From positions 310,001 through 374,000 of the forward strand of contig NW_027043830.1 of NCBI RefSeq assembly GCF_037102585.1: 64,000 bases of DNA. Reading direction: 5' to 3'. The translations under genes and the position numbers were made by a program. This DNA is from Saccharomycopsis crataegensis (lineage: Eukaryota; Ascomycota; Saccharomycetes; Ascoideales; Saccharomycopsidaceae). Of the stretch, positions 33,348 to 43,669 are shown in pieces (position 1 is the stretch's first letter; each line of letters opens with the position of its first letter). The notes below the pieces were generated by a model. That model had not been told where the DNA came from. It did not search any database and was given only the letters and a program-made list of their open reading frames with translations.

Positions 33348-33813
33348 GATTACATTGATGTTTTGTTCAGTATTTTGCTGGTCAACATATGACCTTTTTC
33401 TATCCTTTTTTTTTTTTGATTTTACAGTGGTTTTCCATAGACTTTTTGTTCCACTAGACTGTGTGTTTTCGATAGACTTTTAATAAATGGGTATAGATAT
33501 GAAATAATATATTGCATCAAAGAAGTATGGTTCTGGAAATGGTTTTAATTTGAATTGACATACTTAATAAATGAATAGTAATGAATAATACATAAACCAC
33601 AATAAATGAATAATGATTATAAACAATATATAAACAACAATAACCGAATAATAACCAATAACAAAAGGATTTCGAGAAAGTAGAGATAACAGAAATAGTG
33701 CGCAGAGACAAAGAAAAATCTTTTTCTTATCGCACTTTATTTATTGACTAATCCTTCTACAGATCATATTCGTCAGTAAAAAAAAACTATATTGTAGCAG
33801 TTGCCACGAGATT
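33348..33813. other. AAH1-AlaX gene spacer
   Basis: A 466-bp AT-rich region with a degenerate AATAA/ATGAATAA-rich stretch (about 33560-33660). It holds the AAH1 3' flank and the next promoter. No other element recognised. Confidence 0.4.
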
Positions 33814-35187
33814 ATGACTTCGATTTCCCAACAATTCACTTCGACTGTCGTCGGGGCGTTGGCATGCCAAAGAGATTCGTACCTCAAAACTTTCAAAACT
33901 ATTGTTGTCAATTGTGTTGAAAAAACTCCTGAGAAACCAGCAAAATCGAAATCCAAGGGCAAATCCAAGGAAAAAGCCACCAGTGGCGATGCTCCAGACA
34001 TCTCTAGTCTCTCTTTGAATGATGGGAAATACTACGAAGTTGAACTAGAAGACACCATTCTCTTCCCAATGGGCGGGGGTCAGCCAAGCGATACTGGGTC
34101 AATTATCATTAGTGACGATAAATCCATACCAGTGTCTTTTGTTCGTCGTGATGGGCTCATCGCCCGCCACCAGGTCTTGGAACCTATCGCTCCAGGAACC
34201 CCAGTATCATTGCTTCTTGATTGGCACCGTCGTCTTGATCTTATGCAGCAACACACCGGTCAACATTTGCTTTCCGCGATCCTTGATTCCCGTCAACTTC
34301 CTACCCTTTCATGGAAAATGGGACTGGGAACCTCGGTGTCGGAATTGGTGAACTACTTGGAGATCCCTCGCAAACTAAGTGATGAAGAAGTGACCCAAAT
34401 TACCGATGAAGTCAATGCGAAGATCTTGGAAAACCTCCCAATTGGCGTGGAAGTTCCGGGAGCCGAAGATTTCTCCCAACATAAGACTAATAAGATTCCT
34501 GAGGATTACGATCTTTCTAAAGGGGTGCTACGTGTGGTCCATATTGGTGAATTGGACGCCAATACCTGCTGTGGTACCCATTTGAATTCCACAGGCCAAG
34601 TTGCCTCCATTAGTTTATTGCACCAGACTCACGTCCGTGGTACTAATTCAAGACTCCATTTCTTGTGTGGTGGCCGGGTGGCTCAGTACTCTTCGGGAGT
34701 TCATGGGGTGATGAGAAACGTCTTGAGTGCCTTGAGTTGTCAAATGGATGAGGTCGATGAGAAATTAGACGGTATGAGCACTCAATTACGTAAAGCTTTG
34801 GGTGCCAACAAGAGTTTGCTCGAGGAGCTCGCAAGATTGAAGGAAAAAGAACTAATTGAAAAAATCGATAAGGGTCAACAGGTGGTGTTCGAACACTACT
34901 GCGATAAATCTTTAGAATTTTTGATGAATTTCTTCAAAGGCCTCAATGCTCATTACAACAAAAAGATTCCTCAAACCGTGGTCTTGATGTGTGGTGAATA
35001 TAAGGAATCAGGGGCCATTATGATCTTCGGAGGGGAATCAGCCAGAGTCCAGGAAATTGCTGGAGAATTGAAGAGTAAGATCAAATCTTTGAAGGGTGGT
35101 GGTAAAGATAAATGGCAAGGAAAAGTTGGTGCTTTCGAAAAAGGCGAAATCGAACTGGTTAAAGAGTATTTTATGGCGAAAGAATAG
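33814..35187 (+). CDS. AlaX-type alanyl-tRNA editing protein (YNL040W/AARSD1 family)
   Basis: The 457-residue product matches the length of S. cerevisiae YNL040W (456) and has the free-standing editing domain of alanyl-tRNA synthetase, which removes serine mischarged on tRNA-Ala. The zinc site is complete: H147-x3-H151 in QQHTGQHLL and C252-x3-H256 in CCGTH. The GGGQPSDTG motif marks the start of the editing core. A lysine-rich insertion (PAKSKSKGKSKEKATSG, near residues 45-60) interrupts the N-terminal barrel and is probably a loop. A coiled-coil-like segment lies near 315-350. Substrate assignment rests on the family. Confidence 0.9.
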   Translation: MTSISQQFTSTVVGALACQRDSYLKTFKTIVVNCVEKTPEKPAKSKSKGKSKEKATSGDAPDISSLSLNDGKYYEVELEDTILFPMGGGQPSDTGSIIISDDKSIPVSFVRRDGLIARHQVLEPIAPGTPVSLLLDWHRRLDLMQQHTGQHLLSAILDSRQLPTLSWKMGLGTSVSELVNYLEIPRKLSDEEVTQITDEVNAKILENLPIGVEVPGAEDFSQHKTNKIPEDYDLSKGVLRVVHIGELDANTCCGTHLNSTGQVASISLLHQTHVRGTNSRLHFLCGGRVAQYSSGVHGVMRNVLSALSCQMDEVDEKLDGMSTQLRKALGANKSLLEELARLKEKELIEKIDKGQQVVFEHYCDKSLEFLMNFFKGLNAHYNKKIPQTVVLMCGEYKESGAIMIFGGESARVQEIAGELKSKIKSLKGGGKDKWQGKVGAFEKGEIELVKEYFMAKE

Positions 35188-35441
35188 AATTTCAGATCTA
35201 GATATACACTGCATTAAAATATCATAGATTTTTTTCATTTTTTTTTTGAGAATAAAGATATCATTTCATTTTTTTAATTTTTTTTTCTCATAATTTTTAT
35301 GAGAGAATGTAAGATACATTATAAAAGATATTTATGTATGCGTGAGGATTGGAATTTTTCAAAGGAAAAAAAAAATCACTTAAACCGGGAATCATTCAAC
35401 ACCTTTTGGAAAGCTCTACACATTCCACAAGCCAGAAAGTA
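35188..35441. other. Spacer before RRG7
   Basis: A 254-bp AT-rich spacer with several T8-T9 runs and a short inverted repeat around 35286-35306 (TCTCATAA/TTATGAGA). It may contribute to AlaX 3' end formation. Confidence 0.35.
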
Positions 35442-36275
35442 ATGGCCGCCATCTTTGAAATCTCAAGGATCCATAAACTTCCATCATCGATATGGCGAAG
35501 GCGTTTGTTGAACGACCAGATACGACGTCGCTTTTCCAAGCTTCTGACAGTTTACCACCCATCATCAAGCTATCATGATGTTCCATCTTATTTGGCATAC
35601 GCAAAATCACAGAACCTTTCTATCGAGTCTACGGTATTCCGAGGAAAATACTACGAATTCCAAACGAAGCAAGTTCTTGAAGAATTTTTCAATTGCAAAG
35701 AACATGATTTGATGGTCACTGGTGGCTCATACGACCAAGGGGTCGATATTCTTGGGAAATGGAACTTAAAACAATATTTACCTGCCCATCTCCTCAATAT
35801 GAATCGGGACTCAGCTGGTCTGACACCGAGTAAACTAAAATTGCCATCCCGTAATGGCAAATCACTACTACTGAAGGTATTACAAAAAGATGCTTTTTGT
35901 GTCGATCTATTGATTCAATGTAAAACTTCAAACAAGAAAATCCCCGCTAAATTAATCAGAGAGCTCTCGGGGATGTACAACCAAAGAGTCAAGACACCAA
36001 GACAGCGTCAATCGACATTCATGGTTTTGGTGTCTAATAACACCATGACTGACGATTCATTGAATCAGTTTACGGAGTTGCTGATCCCAATGATTTTTCT
36101 ACAAGTGGAGCTACCCAGATTGAAGGAAGGAAGAAAAGGAGCTTATGATCAAAGGAATTATGAAAAAGGGTTATTGTTGCTGTATTTCAGGAATCCAAAG
36201 GCAAAGCTTTTGCTCGGTGGGTTAAATGATTATGAGGATATTAATTATAAAATCGTTAGCCAAGTGAGGGAATAA
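35442..36275 (+). CDS. RRG7: Mitochondrial Rrg7-like protein (DUF2034, nuclease fold)
   Basis: The start is taken at the ATG at 35442, giving 277 residues; the frame runs further upstream without another ATG. The N-terminus is basic and hydroxylated, fitting mitochondrial import. The conserved Rrg7 block is recognisable: FRGKYYEFQTKQVLEEF, then GGSYDQGVDILGKW, then VDLLIQCKTSNKKI. The E...GxD...QxK spacing resembles a PD-(D/E)XK restriction-endonuclease-like core. S. cerevisiae Rrg7 (242 residues) is required for respiratory growth; its biochemical role is not known to me. Confidence 0.85.
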   Translation: MAAIFEISRIHKLPSSIWRRRLLNDQIRRRFSKLLTVYHPSSSYHDVPSYLAYAKSQNLSIESTVFRGKYYEFQTKQVLEEFFNCKEHDLMVTGGSYDQGVDILGKWNLKQYLPAHLLNMNRDSAGLTPSKLKLPSRNGKSLLLKVLQKDAFCVDLLIQCKTSNKKIPAKLIRELSGMYNQRVKTPRQRQSTFMVLVSNNTMTDDSLNQFTELLIPMIFLQVELPRLKEGRKGAYDQRNYEKGLLLLYFRNPKAKLLLGGLNDYEDINYKIVSQVRE

Positions 36276-36437
36276 TCATATCAAGTGAGAATGATCGCAC
36301 ATCAATAGTAGTTACTATTTCTACGGTCATATATTATTATTATTATTTTTTTTTTTTATTATTATTATTATTTCTGTAATATATATCACCACATTATTTC
36401 ATTGCACATAAATTCAATATCTAGCACCTATCATGCT
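36276..36437. repeat. Convergent RRG7/AHA1 spacer with ATT microsatellite
   Basis: The 162-bp gap between convergent genes includes a TAT/ATT trinucleotide repeat interrupted by a T run (about 36330-36372). Confidence 0.7.
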
Positions 36438-37448
36438 TCAAAGAACGATACCAAACCCGAAAGTAAGCTTGATGGCCCTAATATAATATTCCTGGAAGTT
36501 ACCTTCGACCTTTTCTTCTTCACCAATTGGGATACCAGTGAACATGATATCCGCCTTAGTATCAGAATCACCTTGGAAGAAGTTGATTTCCAAATTGGCA
36601 AAATGGCCGGCTTTCCAATCTTTAAGTCTCCACAACATGACAATCTTACTAGGCTTATCAAGTTTAAGGAATTTCCCTTCGATATTGCCGTGGAATAATT
36701 CAAAGACACCACCTTCTTTTGGTTCAATCAATGGCACAGCCCTAGTCCAAGCAGCAACCCTGGCAGGGTCCAAAAAGGTTTCGTAAATTTGTTCTGTTGT
36801 GGTAGTGAAAGTGGCTTCCAAATGAAGGGTGGAAGTATTGTATTTTGGCACCGAGGCATCAGTGGATTTCTTTGCAGTACTCGCAGAAGCAGCGGCAGTA
36901 CTAGAAGTGGTGTTCGATTTAGCGGCGGCGGTGGAGCTTGATGAGACGGTGGCAGAAGCCTTTTGGTTAGATTTTGTAAAAGTCGAATTCACTTGATCTT
37001 CAGGCAATTGGATATCATTACCTTGGGACAAAATCAAATCTTTACCAAAAGTGAATAAAGCTTTTCTTAAAGTTCCTTCTAAATCTTTTCTAATAGTGCT
37101 TTTCACTGAATCAGCTCTATTGTTGTCATTATCAATGCTGATGTTGAATTGGTATTCATCTTCTTCAGTATCATATGCCACTTCTGGAACGGTGATCGAC
37201 CCAGTAACGGTTTCTTGGTTTTCAACCTTGCTTTCGAATGCCATCACCAACTTCAAATCAAACAAGGAAATGACTTTACCTTTTCTTTGACAAACTTCAA
37301 CATCACCTTCGATGGATCTGACCTCGGTGATCTTGACAGAGGAATCTTTGGAGGCAAGCCCTGGTAATTTGGACTTGAAGTATTGTTTAGTCCAGTCGAT
37401 ACAGTTTTTATCGACCCAGTGCCAGTTGTTCGGATTATTAACGACCAT
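36438..37448 (-). CDS. AHA1: Hsp90 co-chaperone Aha1
   Basis: Aha1 binds the Hsp90 middle domain and stimulates its ATPase. The ATG at 37448 (MVVNNPNNWHWVDKNC) begins the conserved N-terminus. The frame extends further upstream but without homology. The 336 residues comprise the Aha1 N-terminal domain (about 10-150), a Ser/Ala/Thr-rich linker (about 160-200), and the AHSA1/SRPBCC C-terminal domain (about 205-336) with TEQIYETFLDPARVAAWTR and the end KLTFGFGIVL. S. cerevisiae Aha1 has 350 residues. It is divergent from PAN2 across about 250 bp that contains a 9-bp tandem repeat with regularly spaced GAA units. Confidence 0.96.
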   Translation of the reverse strand: MVVNNPNNWHWVDKNCIDWTKQYFKSKLPGLASKDSSVKITEVRSIEGDVEVCQRKGKVISLFDLKLVMAFESKVENQETVTGSITVPEVAYDTEEDEYQFNISIDNDNNRADSVKSTIRKDLEGTLRKALFTFGKDLILSQGNDIQLPEDQVNSTFTKSNQKASATVSSSSTAAAKSNTTSSTAAASASTAKKSTDASVPKYNTSTLHLEATFTTTTEQIYETFLDPARVAAWTRAVPLIEPKEGGVFELFHGNIEGKFLKLDKPSKIVMLWRLKDWKAGHFANLEINFFQGDSDTKADIMFTGIPIGEEEKVEGNFQEYYIRAIKLTFGFGIVL

Positions 37449-37699
37449 TTTGCAGACGACGATAGTATTACTATTCAATCTTATGTCAAAGAGAAAAAGA
37501 ACAAAATGAAAACAGAGTTCAAAAATGTCCAAAACGTTCAAAATGTTCAGAAAGAAGCATCTAGAAAAATTGTAGGCGTCACCCGCGCCCGTAACCAGCA
37601 CGCGTAACAAAGAATGCGAAAAAAATAACACCCATTTTTGGTAGGTAACGCCAACAGTATAAGCTATCTATACATATTATATGGCCAAGCGATGAAGTG
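37449..37699. promoter_or_regulatory. AHA1-PAN2 divergent promoter with 9-bp repeat
   Basis: Around 37516-37552 a 9-bp unit recurs about three times (AAAATGTCC, AAAACGTTC, AAAATGTTC). It places GAA/TTC trinucleotides at 9- to 10-bp steps, 70-105 bp before the AHA1 start. This resembles a step-type heat-shock element, and Hsf1 control of AHA1 is known in S. cerevisiae. The reading is inferential. Confidence 0.4.
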
Positions 37700-40600
37700 A
37701 TGGAGAATTTCCAGCAGATCCATTTCAGACAGACAAAGCACGGGGATGGCCAGGTCAGCAGTGTGCTTTTTGATGATACCACAGACTTAGTCTGGATAGG
37801 GGATCTGAAAGGTCGGGCCACCTCATATTCTGGCCCATCGTTAACCGCGTACACCTCATTTGTCGCCACCAACGGCGGTGCTCCAATAGTCCAGTTCTTG
37901 AATCACCCAAGAGGTATATTAGCCCTAGGAAAATATTCTTTGAAACTCAGCAATCGGCAATCCTTCCCGCTATGGCATGTGGGGCCTCATAGCCCGTCGA
38001 TGCGTGTTCTTGAGACCTCCGAGCTTCGTAACTTTACAGCAATGTGTTATGGCTCAGCTAGCCAAAGCTCTGTGGTAATTGGCGGAGAGATTGATGCTGG
38101 TTTAATTGATTTCGATTTGAATAAATTGAAGGTGAGCTCCACAATCTCTCACGAGGGTAAAGTCGCCGTCATGAAATCCAGCAATAAGTATCTAGTTGTG
38201 GGCAATGCCAATGGTTCTTTAGATATCCTTGATCCATCGTCCAATAATTCAATTGTCAAGAACTTTCAATCACATCAGTTATCGTTTTCTAAAATCGATT
38301 TACAGAACTATCTTTTGGTAACCACCGGTTATTCAAAGAGACACAATTACGCAAGCGTGGCGGTTGTTGATCCTTTGATTAACGTGTATGATTTAAGATA
38401 TTTGAAGCCTTTGGCCCCAACATCATTTCCTGCCGGTGCCTCATTTGTTTCTTTACACCCTAAAATGCAAAATATGTGCTTTGCTTGTTCGGCCACTGGT
38501 CAATTACAGTTCATTGACTTGTTCAACATCAATAACTTCAAGATATATCAAGTGAATTTGCTCAATCCTCATGGAGCGGGGCTGACATTTTTAGGAGCCC
38601 CAAATGGCCCAAGCAGTCCGAAAATAGTGAAAATGGAAATAAGTAACTCTGGTGATTATTTGATCTTGGTTGATAATTACAACACCGTGTACTTATGGTC
38701 GACCGATCCGACTTCAGGATTTAATAACTATAGTAAACAATTGGAATACCCAGTGGGTCTTGACTATGAGCAATTGAAATCAAACTCCTTCAATGTCACT
38801 GATTTTGATAAGAAATTAAATATGGTTGGTATGCCATATTATAAAGAATCGTTATTATCGAACTACTCATCTGATTTGAAATTTAATGCTGGTACCTTGC
38901 CCAAGAAGATTCCTACTGAGTTGATCCGAAACTCTGAGTCAACTAAAAGAGGTACTTTGGCACCAGGGTTCCAAAGGGAACGGACAACGGAGATTGATTT
39001 GAGGTATTCGAAGTATAATAGAAATAAATATGGCCCAAGAAACTTACATCAGCAATGGTATAGTTTGGACCTGAAGGATAAGAAGGGAAATGTTCCAAGG
39101 TTCATTAGTGAAAAGGATGATTCCATAGAAAGTGATAGTGAATCAGATTCAGAGGCGCTGAATGGTAAAGATGGCAGTGAAGATGAACCTAATGATAAAA
39201 TCTTCAAGGATTCGAAACTAGCCCAAATTTTCGATTATAAACCATCATCTCAAACACCTCTTAAAATACCACCAGCATTTTCAAAACTTCATATTTTGTA
39301 CTCAAGGTTTGGTATTGAAGATTTTGACTTTAAGTTTTACAACCGGTCAAAAAAGAAGTTTTCAGGGTTGGAAATCGACATTCAAAATAGTTATTGCAAC
39401 AGTTTGTTGATTTTGTATAGGTTTGTTCCAGAATTTTATAACTGGTTAACTGAAAGTTTGACGCATGACTGTTTCATTTATGATAGAGACAGATCTCAAG
39501 ATAATTTATTTTCTAAAGCCGGTATGCAAATGGGAAAATCACTTTTAGCAGAAGTTGGATATTTGTTTGACATGATGGCAAATTCAGGTGGGAAGAATTG
39601 CCGAACCACCAATTTCCAAAACGTCTTGTGCTCTATTCGTGAGGCGTCTCAATTGGGACTTATTGATAATGGCAAGAAGGGTTATAGTTCACACCAATCG
39701 ATAGATGAAGATAGGGAAGATGAGGAAGATAAGTTGAAAAATTTGATTCATTCTTTTAACAGGTTTATTTTGCAGAGATTAAGTTTTGACGAACGCAGAC
39801 TTCATTATAATGGCTTGATTAAACACAACAATGAGCATCAAAGAATGATTAATTTTGATGAAATGAGATCCTATGAATTGGACAGGATTGCTGGAATCAA
39901 TATGGAAACGGAAATCAAGTCTACTTCGTGTACTTTCTCATCTCGCAAACTCACCACAGTTTATAATTTGGAACTTAAATGCATGGGTAGTGTTGATACC
40001 AAGAACCCGTTGATTTCTTCTGTGGCCGACAGCCCAAAGATTTCAAAGAACTACATCTATAGCTCAGGCAGCTTTAAAGGGAAAAATATGAACAAGTATA
40101 ATAATATTTATGCAGATCATAACAATTCGGCATTTTTGTACAGCCAGTCCATTTTGCCTTATATTGATGCTGCTATGAACAACCATTCATTTACGCCAGT
40201 CAAGACTTGGTGTTCTGAGTGCCAAAAGTATCAAGCCATGAATACTATTAAGACTGTGAGAAATTTACCGCATGTACTATCCTTGAATTTGAATCTTGAC
40301 GATGATAGAGAGGTGATTAGAAAATTATCACAAACTCAGGTTGATGAAACCAAGAATGGGAAGAGTCCACATCATTGGATAGTGAATGAATTTTATGCCA
40401 AGTTATCGAATTCGTCTCAGAGACCAATTTTGAAACTAAATGCTGCTGATTTTAATGGTAAAGGCGGGAGATCGTCAAGTGGCAACAGTTACAACCAGGA
40501 TGATGTGCGAGCAAGTTTGAATAATATGAGCATACATGACCGGGAAAGTCTATCATCATCTGGATCGACCACTTCATGCAAATCGTCGTCGATAAAGAAG

Positions 40601-41632
40601 CAGAAGTATGGCAACGAGATTATCAAGTATGAGTTGACTGGGCTTGTTTGTGAAATTGGCGGTTCTGAAGAGAATAATTCTCTTGAGAATAAGCATTTGG
40701 TGACATTTGTTAAAGTCAAGAACCAAACCAACGATTCATATCAATGGTATTTGTTCAATGACTTCTTGATTATTCCAATATATGACGAAAATGAGGTCTT
40801 CAACTTATCATATTGGTGGAAGAAACCATTGATTGTGTTGTATCAATCAAACAAATCACCATCTGAATTCAATTATAAGGTTGCAAAAAGTGGCCTTAAC
40901 CAGGAAATTCTTTATAGAGATTATTTTGCCCATGGAACTAGAGAGGGGAAAATCATTGAATATGAATTGCTTACTAAAGAAGAAGCGCCTAAACCTGGCT
41001 CGTTGGTGGCTCTTGATGCGGAATTCGTAATTTTGGAGTCAGATAAGTACGAAATTAGGTCTGATGGAACAAAAGTGTTGGTTAAGCCAAAGCGGCAATC
41101 ATTGGCAAGAGTTTCTGTTGTTCGAGGTGATGCTGGTCCGAAAAAAGGGGTTCCATTTATTGATGACTATATTGTCATTGAAGAACAAGTGGAAGACTAT
41201 ATCACGTCATTTTCTGGGATTGAAAAGGGGGATTTGGATCCTTTCTTATCAAAAAAATCTTTGACATACTTGGAAGTGGCATACCGGAAACTTTGGCTTT
41301 TGCTCCAAATAGGGGTTGTTTTTGTTGGTCATGGGCTAACGAATGATTTCAGGGCCATTAATATCCAAGTTCCAGATACGCAAGTCAGAGATACTTTGAA
41401 GCTATATTCCAAGAAAGATGTGAAACGTAAACTAGGGTTAAAATTTTTGATGTTTGCAGTGTTAGGTAAAGATGTTCAGACTGGCAACCATGATTCTATC
41501 GAAGATGCCAGAAGTGCTTTGGAATTGTATGATCGTTACGCTGACTTAGTCAGTGCAGGTAAATTTGAGAATGAATTGAACAGAATATATAGAGAAGGTA
41601 CGATTTTGGGGTTCAAGGTTCCTGGAAGTTAA
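37700..41632 (+). CDS. PAN2: Poly(A)-nuclease catalytic subunit Pan2
   Basis: Pan2, with Pan3, trims mRNA poly(A) tails in the cytoplasm. The ATG at 37700 (MENFQQIHF) gives 1310 residues, longer than S. cerevisiae Pan2 (1115). The order is as expected: N-terminal WD40 propeller (about 1-350), Pan3-binding linker, a ubiquitin-hydrolase-like domain without a catalytic cysteine, and a C-terminal RNase D-type domain. All DEDDh residues are visible: D1106 and E1108 in LDAEF, D1216 in LTNDFR, H1264 and D1269 in HDSIEDA. Extra length comes from acidic and serine-rich inserts, for example DSESDSEALNGK near residue 485 and a Ser-rich loop near 950. Confidence 0.97.
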   Translation: MENFQQIHFRQTKHGDGQVSSVLFDDTTDLVWIGDLKGRATSYSGPSLTAYTSFVATNGGAPIVQFLNHPRGILALGKYSLKLSNRQSFPLWHVGPHSPSMRVLETSELRNFTAMCYGSASQSSVVIGGEIDAGLIDFDLNKLKVSSTISHEGKVAVMKSSNKYLVVGNANGSLDILDPSSNNSIVKNFQSHQLSFSKIDLQNYLLVTTGYSKRHNYASVAVVDPLINVYDLRYLKPLAPTSFPAGASFVSLHPKMQNMCFACSATGQLQFIDLFNINNFKIYQVNLLNPHGAGLTFLGAPNGPSSPKIVKMEISNSGDYLILVDNYNTVYLWSTDPTSGFNNYSKQLEYPVGLDYEQLKSNSFNVTDFDKKLNMVGMPYYKESLLSNYSSDLKFNAGTLPKKIPTELIRNSESTKRGTLAPGFQRERTTEIDLRYSKYNRNKYGPRNLHQQWYSLDLKDKKGNVPRFISEKDDSIESDSESDSEALNGKDGSEDEPNDKIFKDSKLAQIFDYKPSSQTPLKIPPAFSKLHILYSRFGIEDFDFKFYNRSKKKFSGLEIDIQNSYCNSLLILYRFVPEFYNWLTESLTHDCFIYDRDRSQDNLFSKAGMQMGKSLLAEVGYLFDMMANSGGKNCRTTNFQNVLCSIREASQLGLIDNGKKGYSSHQSIDEDREDEEDKLKNLIHSFNRFILQRLSFDERRLHYNGLIKHNNEHQRMINFDEMRSYELDRIAGINMETEIKSTSCTFSSRKLTTVYNLELKCMGSVDTKNPLISSVADSPKISKNYIYSSGSFKGKNMNKYNNIYADHNNSAFLYSQSILPYIDAAMNNHSFTPVKTWCSECQKYQAMNTIKTVRNLPHVLSLNLNLDDDREVIRKLSQTQVDETKNGKSPHHWIVNEFYAKLSNSSQRPILKLNAADFNGKGGRSSSGNSYNQDDVRASLNNMSIHDRESLSSSGSTTSCKSSSIKKQKYGNEIIKYELTGLVCEIGGSEENNSLENKHLVTFVKVKNQTNDSYQWYLFNDFLIIPIYDENEVFNLSYWWKKPLIVLYQSNKSPSEFNYKVAKSGLNQEILYRDYFAHGTREGKIIEYELLTKEEAPKPGSLVALDAEFVILESDKYEIRSDGTKVLVKPKRQSLARVSVVRGDAGPKKGVPFIDDYIVIEEQVEDYITSFSGIEKGDLDPFLSKKSLTYLEVAYRKLWLLLQIGVVFVGHGLTNDFRAINIQVPDTQVRDTLKLYSKKDVKRKLGLKFLMFAVLGKDVQTGNHDSIEDARSALELYDRYADLVSAGKFENELNRIYREGTILGFKVPGS

Positions 41633-42095
41633 CTTGTTAAAACAGAAATTGATTAATCTTGAATGGTTCCTATTACTATAAGACAGTCTCCATAAATATT
41701 TGATTATTGTTTATATGGTTAGATAATCATCACCACAAGAAAGAAAAAAAAGATGAAAAAAAAAAAAAGGAAAAACAATAAATAAAGCTCAAAAAAAATG
41801 GTAAAATTATATTATTTAGTGTCTTTGTAAGTGATCTACATCATTAAGGATATGTTTGATGGATACCATTGTAATTTATCTATCAGATTATATAATATTT
41901 TTGAAAATGCAGAAAATTTCGAAACAAAAAAAAATTGGAGAGTCCCTTTGTTTTTTCTTCGAAGAGCAAAAAAAAAAAAAAAAGATGCGATCACTTTAAC
42001 ATTTCATAATGAATGATAGTTCTGTTTATTCATTTTTTTTTTTTCTTAATGTTCTTTTCAAATAAATTCCTGTACCAATGAAGCAATCAAATAAA
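41633..42095. other. Convergent spacer PAN2/Ran-like gene
   Basis: This 463-bp AT-rich region has A runs at about 41758-41768 and 41969-41983. The short ORF inside it (41831-42016) has no recognisable character. No other feature. Confidence 0.4.
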
Positions 42096-42557
42096 CTAGT
42101 GGCAAAATTCCAAGTTACTGTTACCAGTACACATTCTGGATAAAAGCAAAAATGGTTTTTTTAAGTTGTAGTCAGTCTTGACCGAGATACCACAGCATTC
42201 TAAAGCCGGACTAGGCGACTGAACATTTCCTCCTGTAATATCGACTTTGTTACCACACAAGACAATTGGGATACCTGGAGACTCTCTGGAAATCTCTCTT
42301 GCCCATTCTGGAATCTTCTTGCCAGTCACTCTGGAACTATGATCAAACATGATTATAGCACAATCAGCCCAGCGAAACGAACTATCTGCAGTTCCAGCAT
42401 GTAATTGATATTGATCGACAATCGAGACATTAAAAATGATTTTACCAGAGGTGGTTTGGAAGGTTATAGTTTTGCCAGTTGCAAAGCGCTGAACCAAACT
42501 TCTTTTACCAACACCACCTTCGCCAACCAAAATCAAATTAAACTTATGAACGGACAT
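42096..42557 (-). CDS. Degenerate Ran/Gsp1-like GTPase paralogue
   Basis: The 153-residue product aligns with Ran/Gsp1 rather than other small GTPases: CAIIMFDxxSRVT, IPIVLCGNKVDI and KPFLLLSRM are Ran signatures. It differs strikingly from functional Ran. The P-loop reads GEGGVGKRS, with arginine where the Mg-binding threonine belongs. About 18 residues covering switch I are absent. The DTAGQE switch-II motif is replaced by unrelated residues without length change. The SAK motif is SVK, and the acidic C-terminal tail is missing, so the protein ends near NLEF. NKVD is intact. The frame is open, so it may be a non-cycling paralogue or a gene in early decay. A normal GSP1 must exist elsewhere, because Ran is essential. 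Confidence 0.7.
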   Translation of the reverse strand: MSVHKFNLILVGEGGVGKRSLVQRFATGKTITFQTTSGKIIFNVSIVDQYQLHAGTADSSFRWADCAIIMFDHSSRVTGKKIPEWAREISRESPGIPIVLCGNKVDITGGNVQSPSPALECCGISVKTDYNLKKPFLLLSRMCTGNSNLEFCH

Positions 42558-43669
42558 CTTGAATTATTAACTTCGATAAGAAAGAATCGTAAGTAGGATA
42601 TATTACGAGTACGGTGTATATGATAAAATTATGGATTTATAGTCATTATATACTATGATTTATTTCTACTAATGGCGATCAATAGTTCATACTATGACAC
42701 TGGATTAATTATTCGTGGTAATTATAAGTAAAATTAGCGCGGCTTTTTTTTAACACTCTTTTTTTCTTTTTTGTGCTTTCCTCTCTTGGCTGGATGGTTT
42801 CTGGTTTACTATTTTTTCATTCATTCACTGAATGTATTTGGAAAATAGATGTTTGCGTTTATTTAATATTATCTATATATATGTGCCAGGACATACTGCC
42901 GGTGATATGTCTGATTTGCTGATGCTTGACGAATGGCGAGCGTTACCCGGAGAAAACTAATTGATGAGTGATGTCTAGCATGTCTAGGGCTCCACAGGCT
43001 AGCAATAGCCTATAGAGAGAGAGAGCTTAAAGTTTACTTGTTGGGAAAGATTGAGGGAAATGCTTTCCCATACTCAAGGATATAGTACTCTCTTGCAAGA
43101 TCCGAAGCAATGTGTCGGAGTCTTTCACTGATGTGATATATGGCATATATATATAAATATATATATAAACTCCTATACATACAGTTTGTTGATGAATGAT
43201 GTGATGTGAAGCTGTAACTGCTAACTGAATTCTTGCTGTTATATAAATTGTAAATCTCTTACAATAGTAATAACCTTGACTCTGGATATGATACGTTTTT
43301 GCAGCCCCCCATATGCAAGTTAATTTCTCTTTGCATAATATTTCCCCCCGGTTGAGTGCGAGACCGAGAGAAGTCCAGTCGAAATAGAATAGATCCATAC
43401 AAAAAAAGAACTGCTATTGCGCTTTTGATACACTGGTCTTATTCCAAATAAGTTGCCATCATATCATGCACAGGCACAAAAATTTCCTACTCCGGCATGG
43501 CTTTACGGGGGTTCTAAGATATATAAAAAATAATGGAGTTGTAAAACTTGATGTAATCTGAGCAAAAGAACGGGGGGAAAAAAAAGTAATTTAAATTCCT
43601 AATTAGCAGCAAACAATCTTCCCAATTTCTCCAGGGAAAAATTTCTAATACCACTACCAAAAACAAAGT
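42558..43669. other. Gene-free spacer between Ran-like gene and sugar-porter pseudogene
   Basis: About 1.1 kb with no supportable gene. A TA-rich repeat (ATATATAAATATATATATAA) lies near 43146-43168 and a GA run at 43014-43023. The ORF at 43027-43398 (minus) has no recognisable domain and runs through the TA repeat, so I do not call it. Confidence 0.4.

Noticed and set aside
37449-37631. Upstream extension of the AHA1 frame
   Set aside because: Aha1 homology starts exactly at the ATG at 37448; the extension covers promoter repeats.
43027-43398. 123-codon ORF on the minus strand
   Set aside because: It passes through a TA repeat, giving a Tyr/Ile run, and has no recognisable domain.
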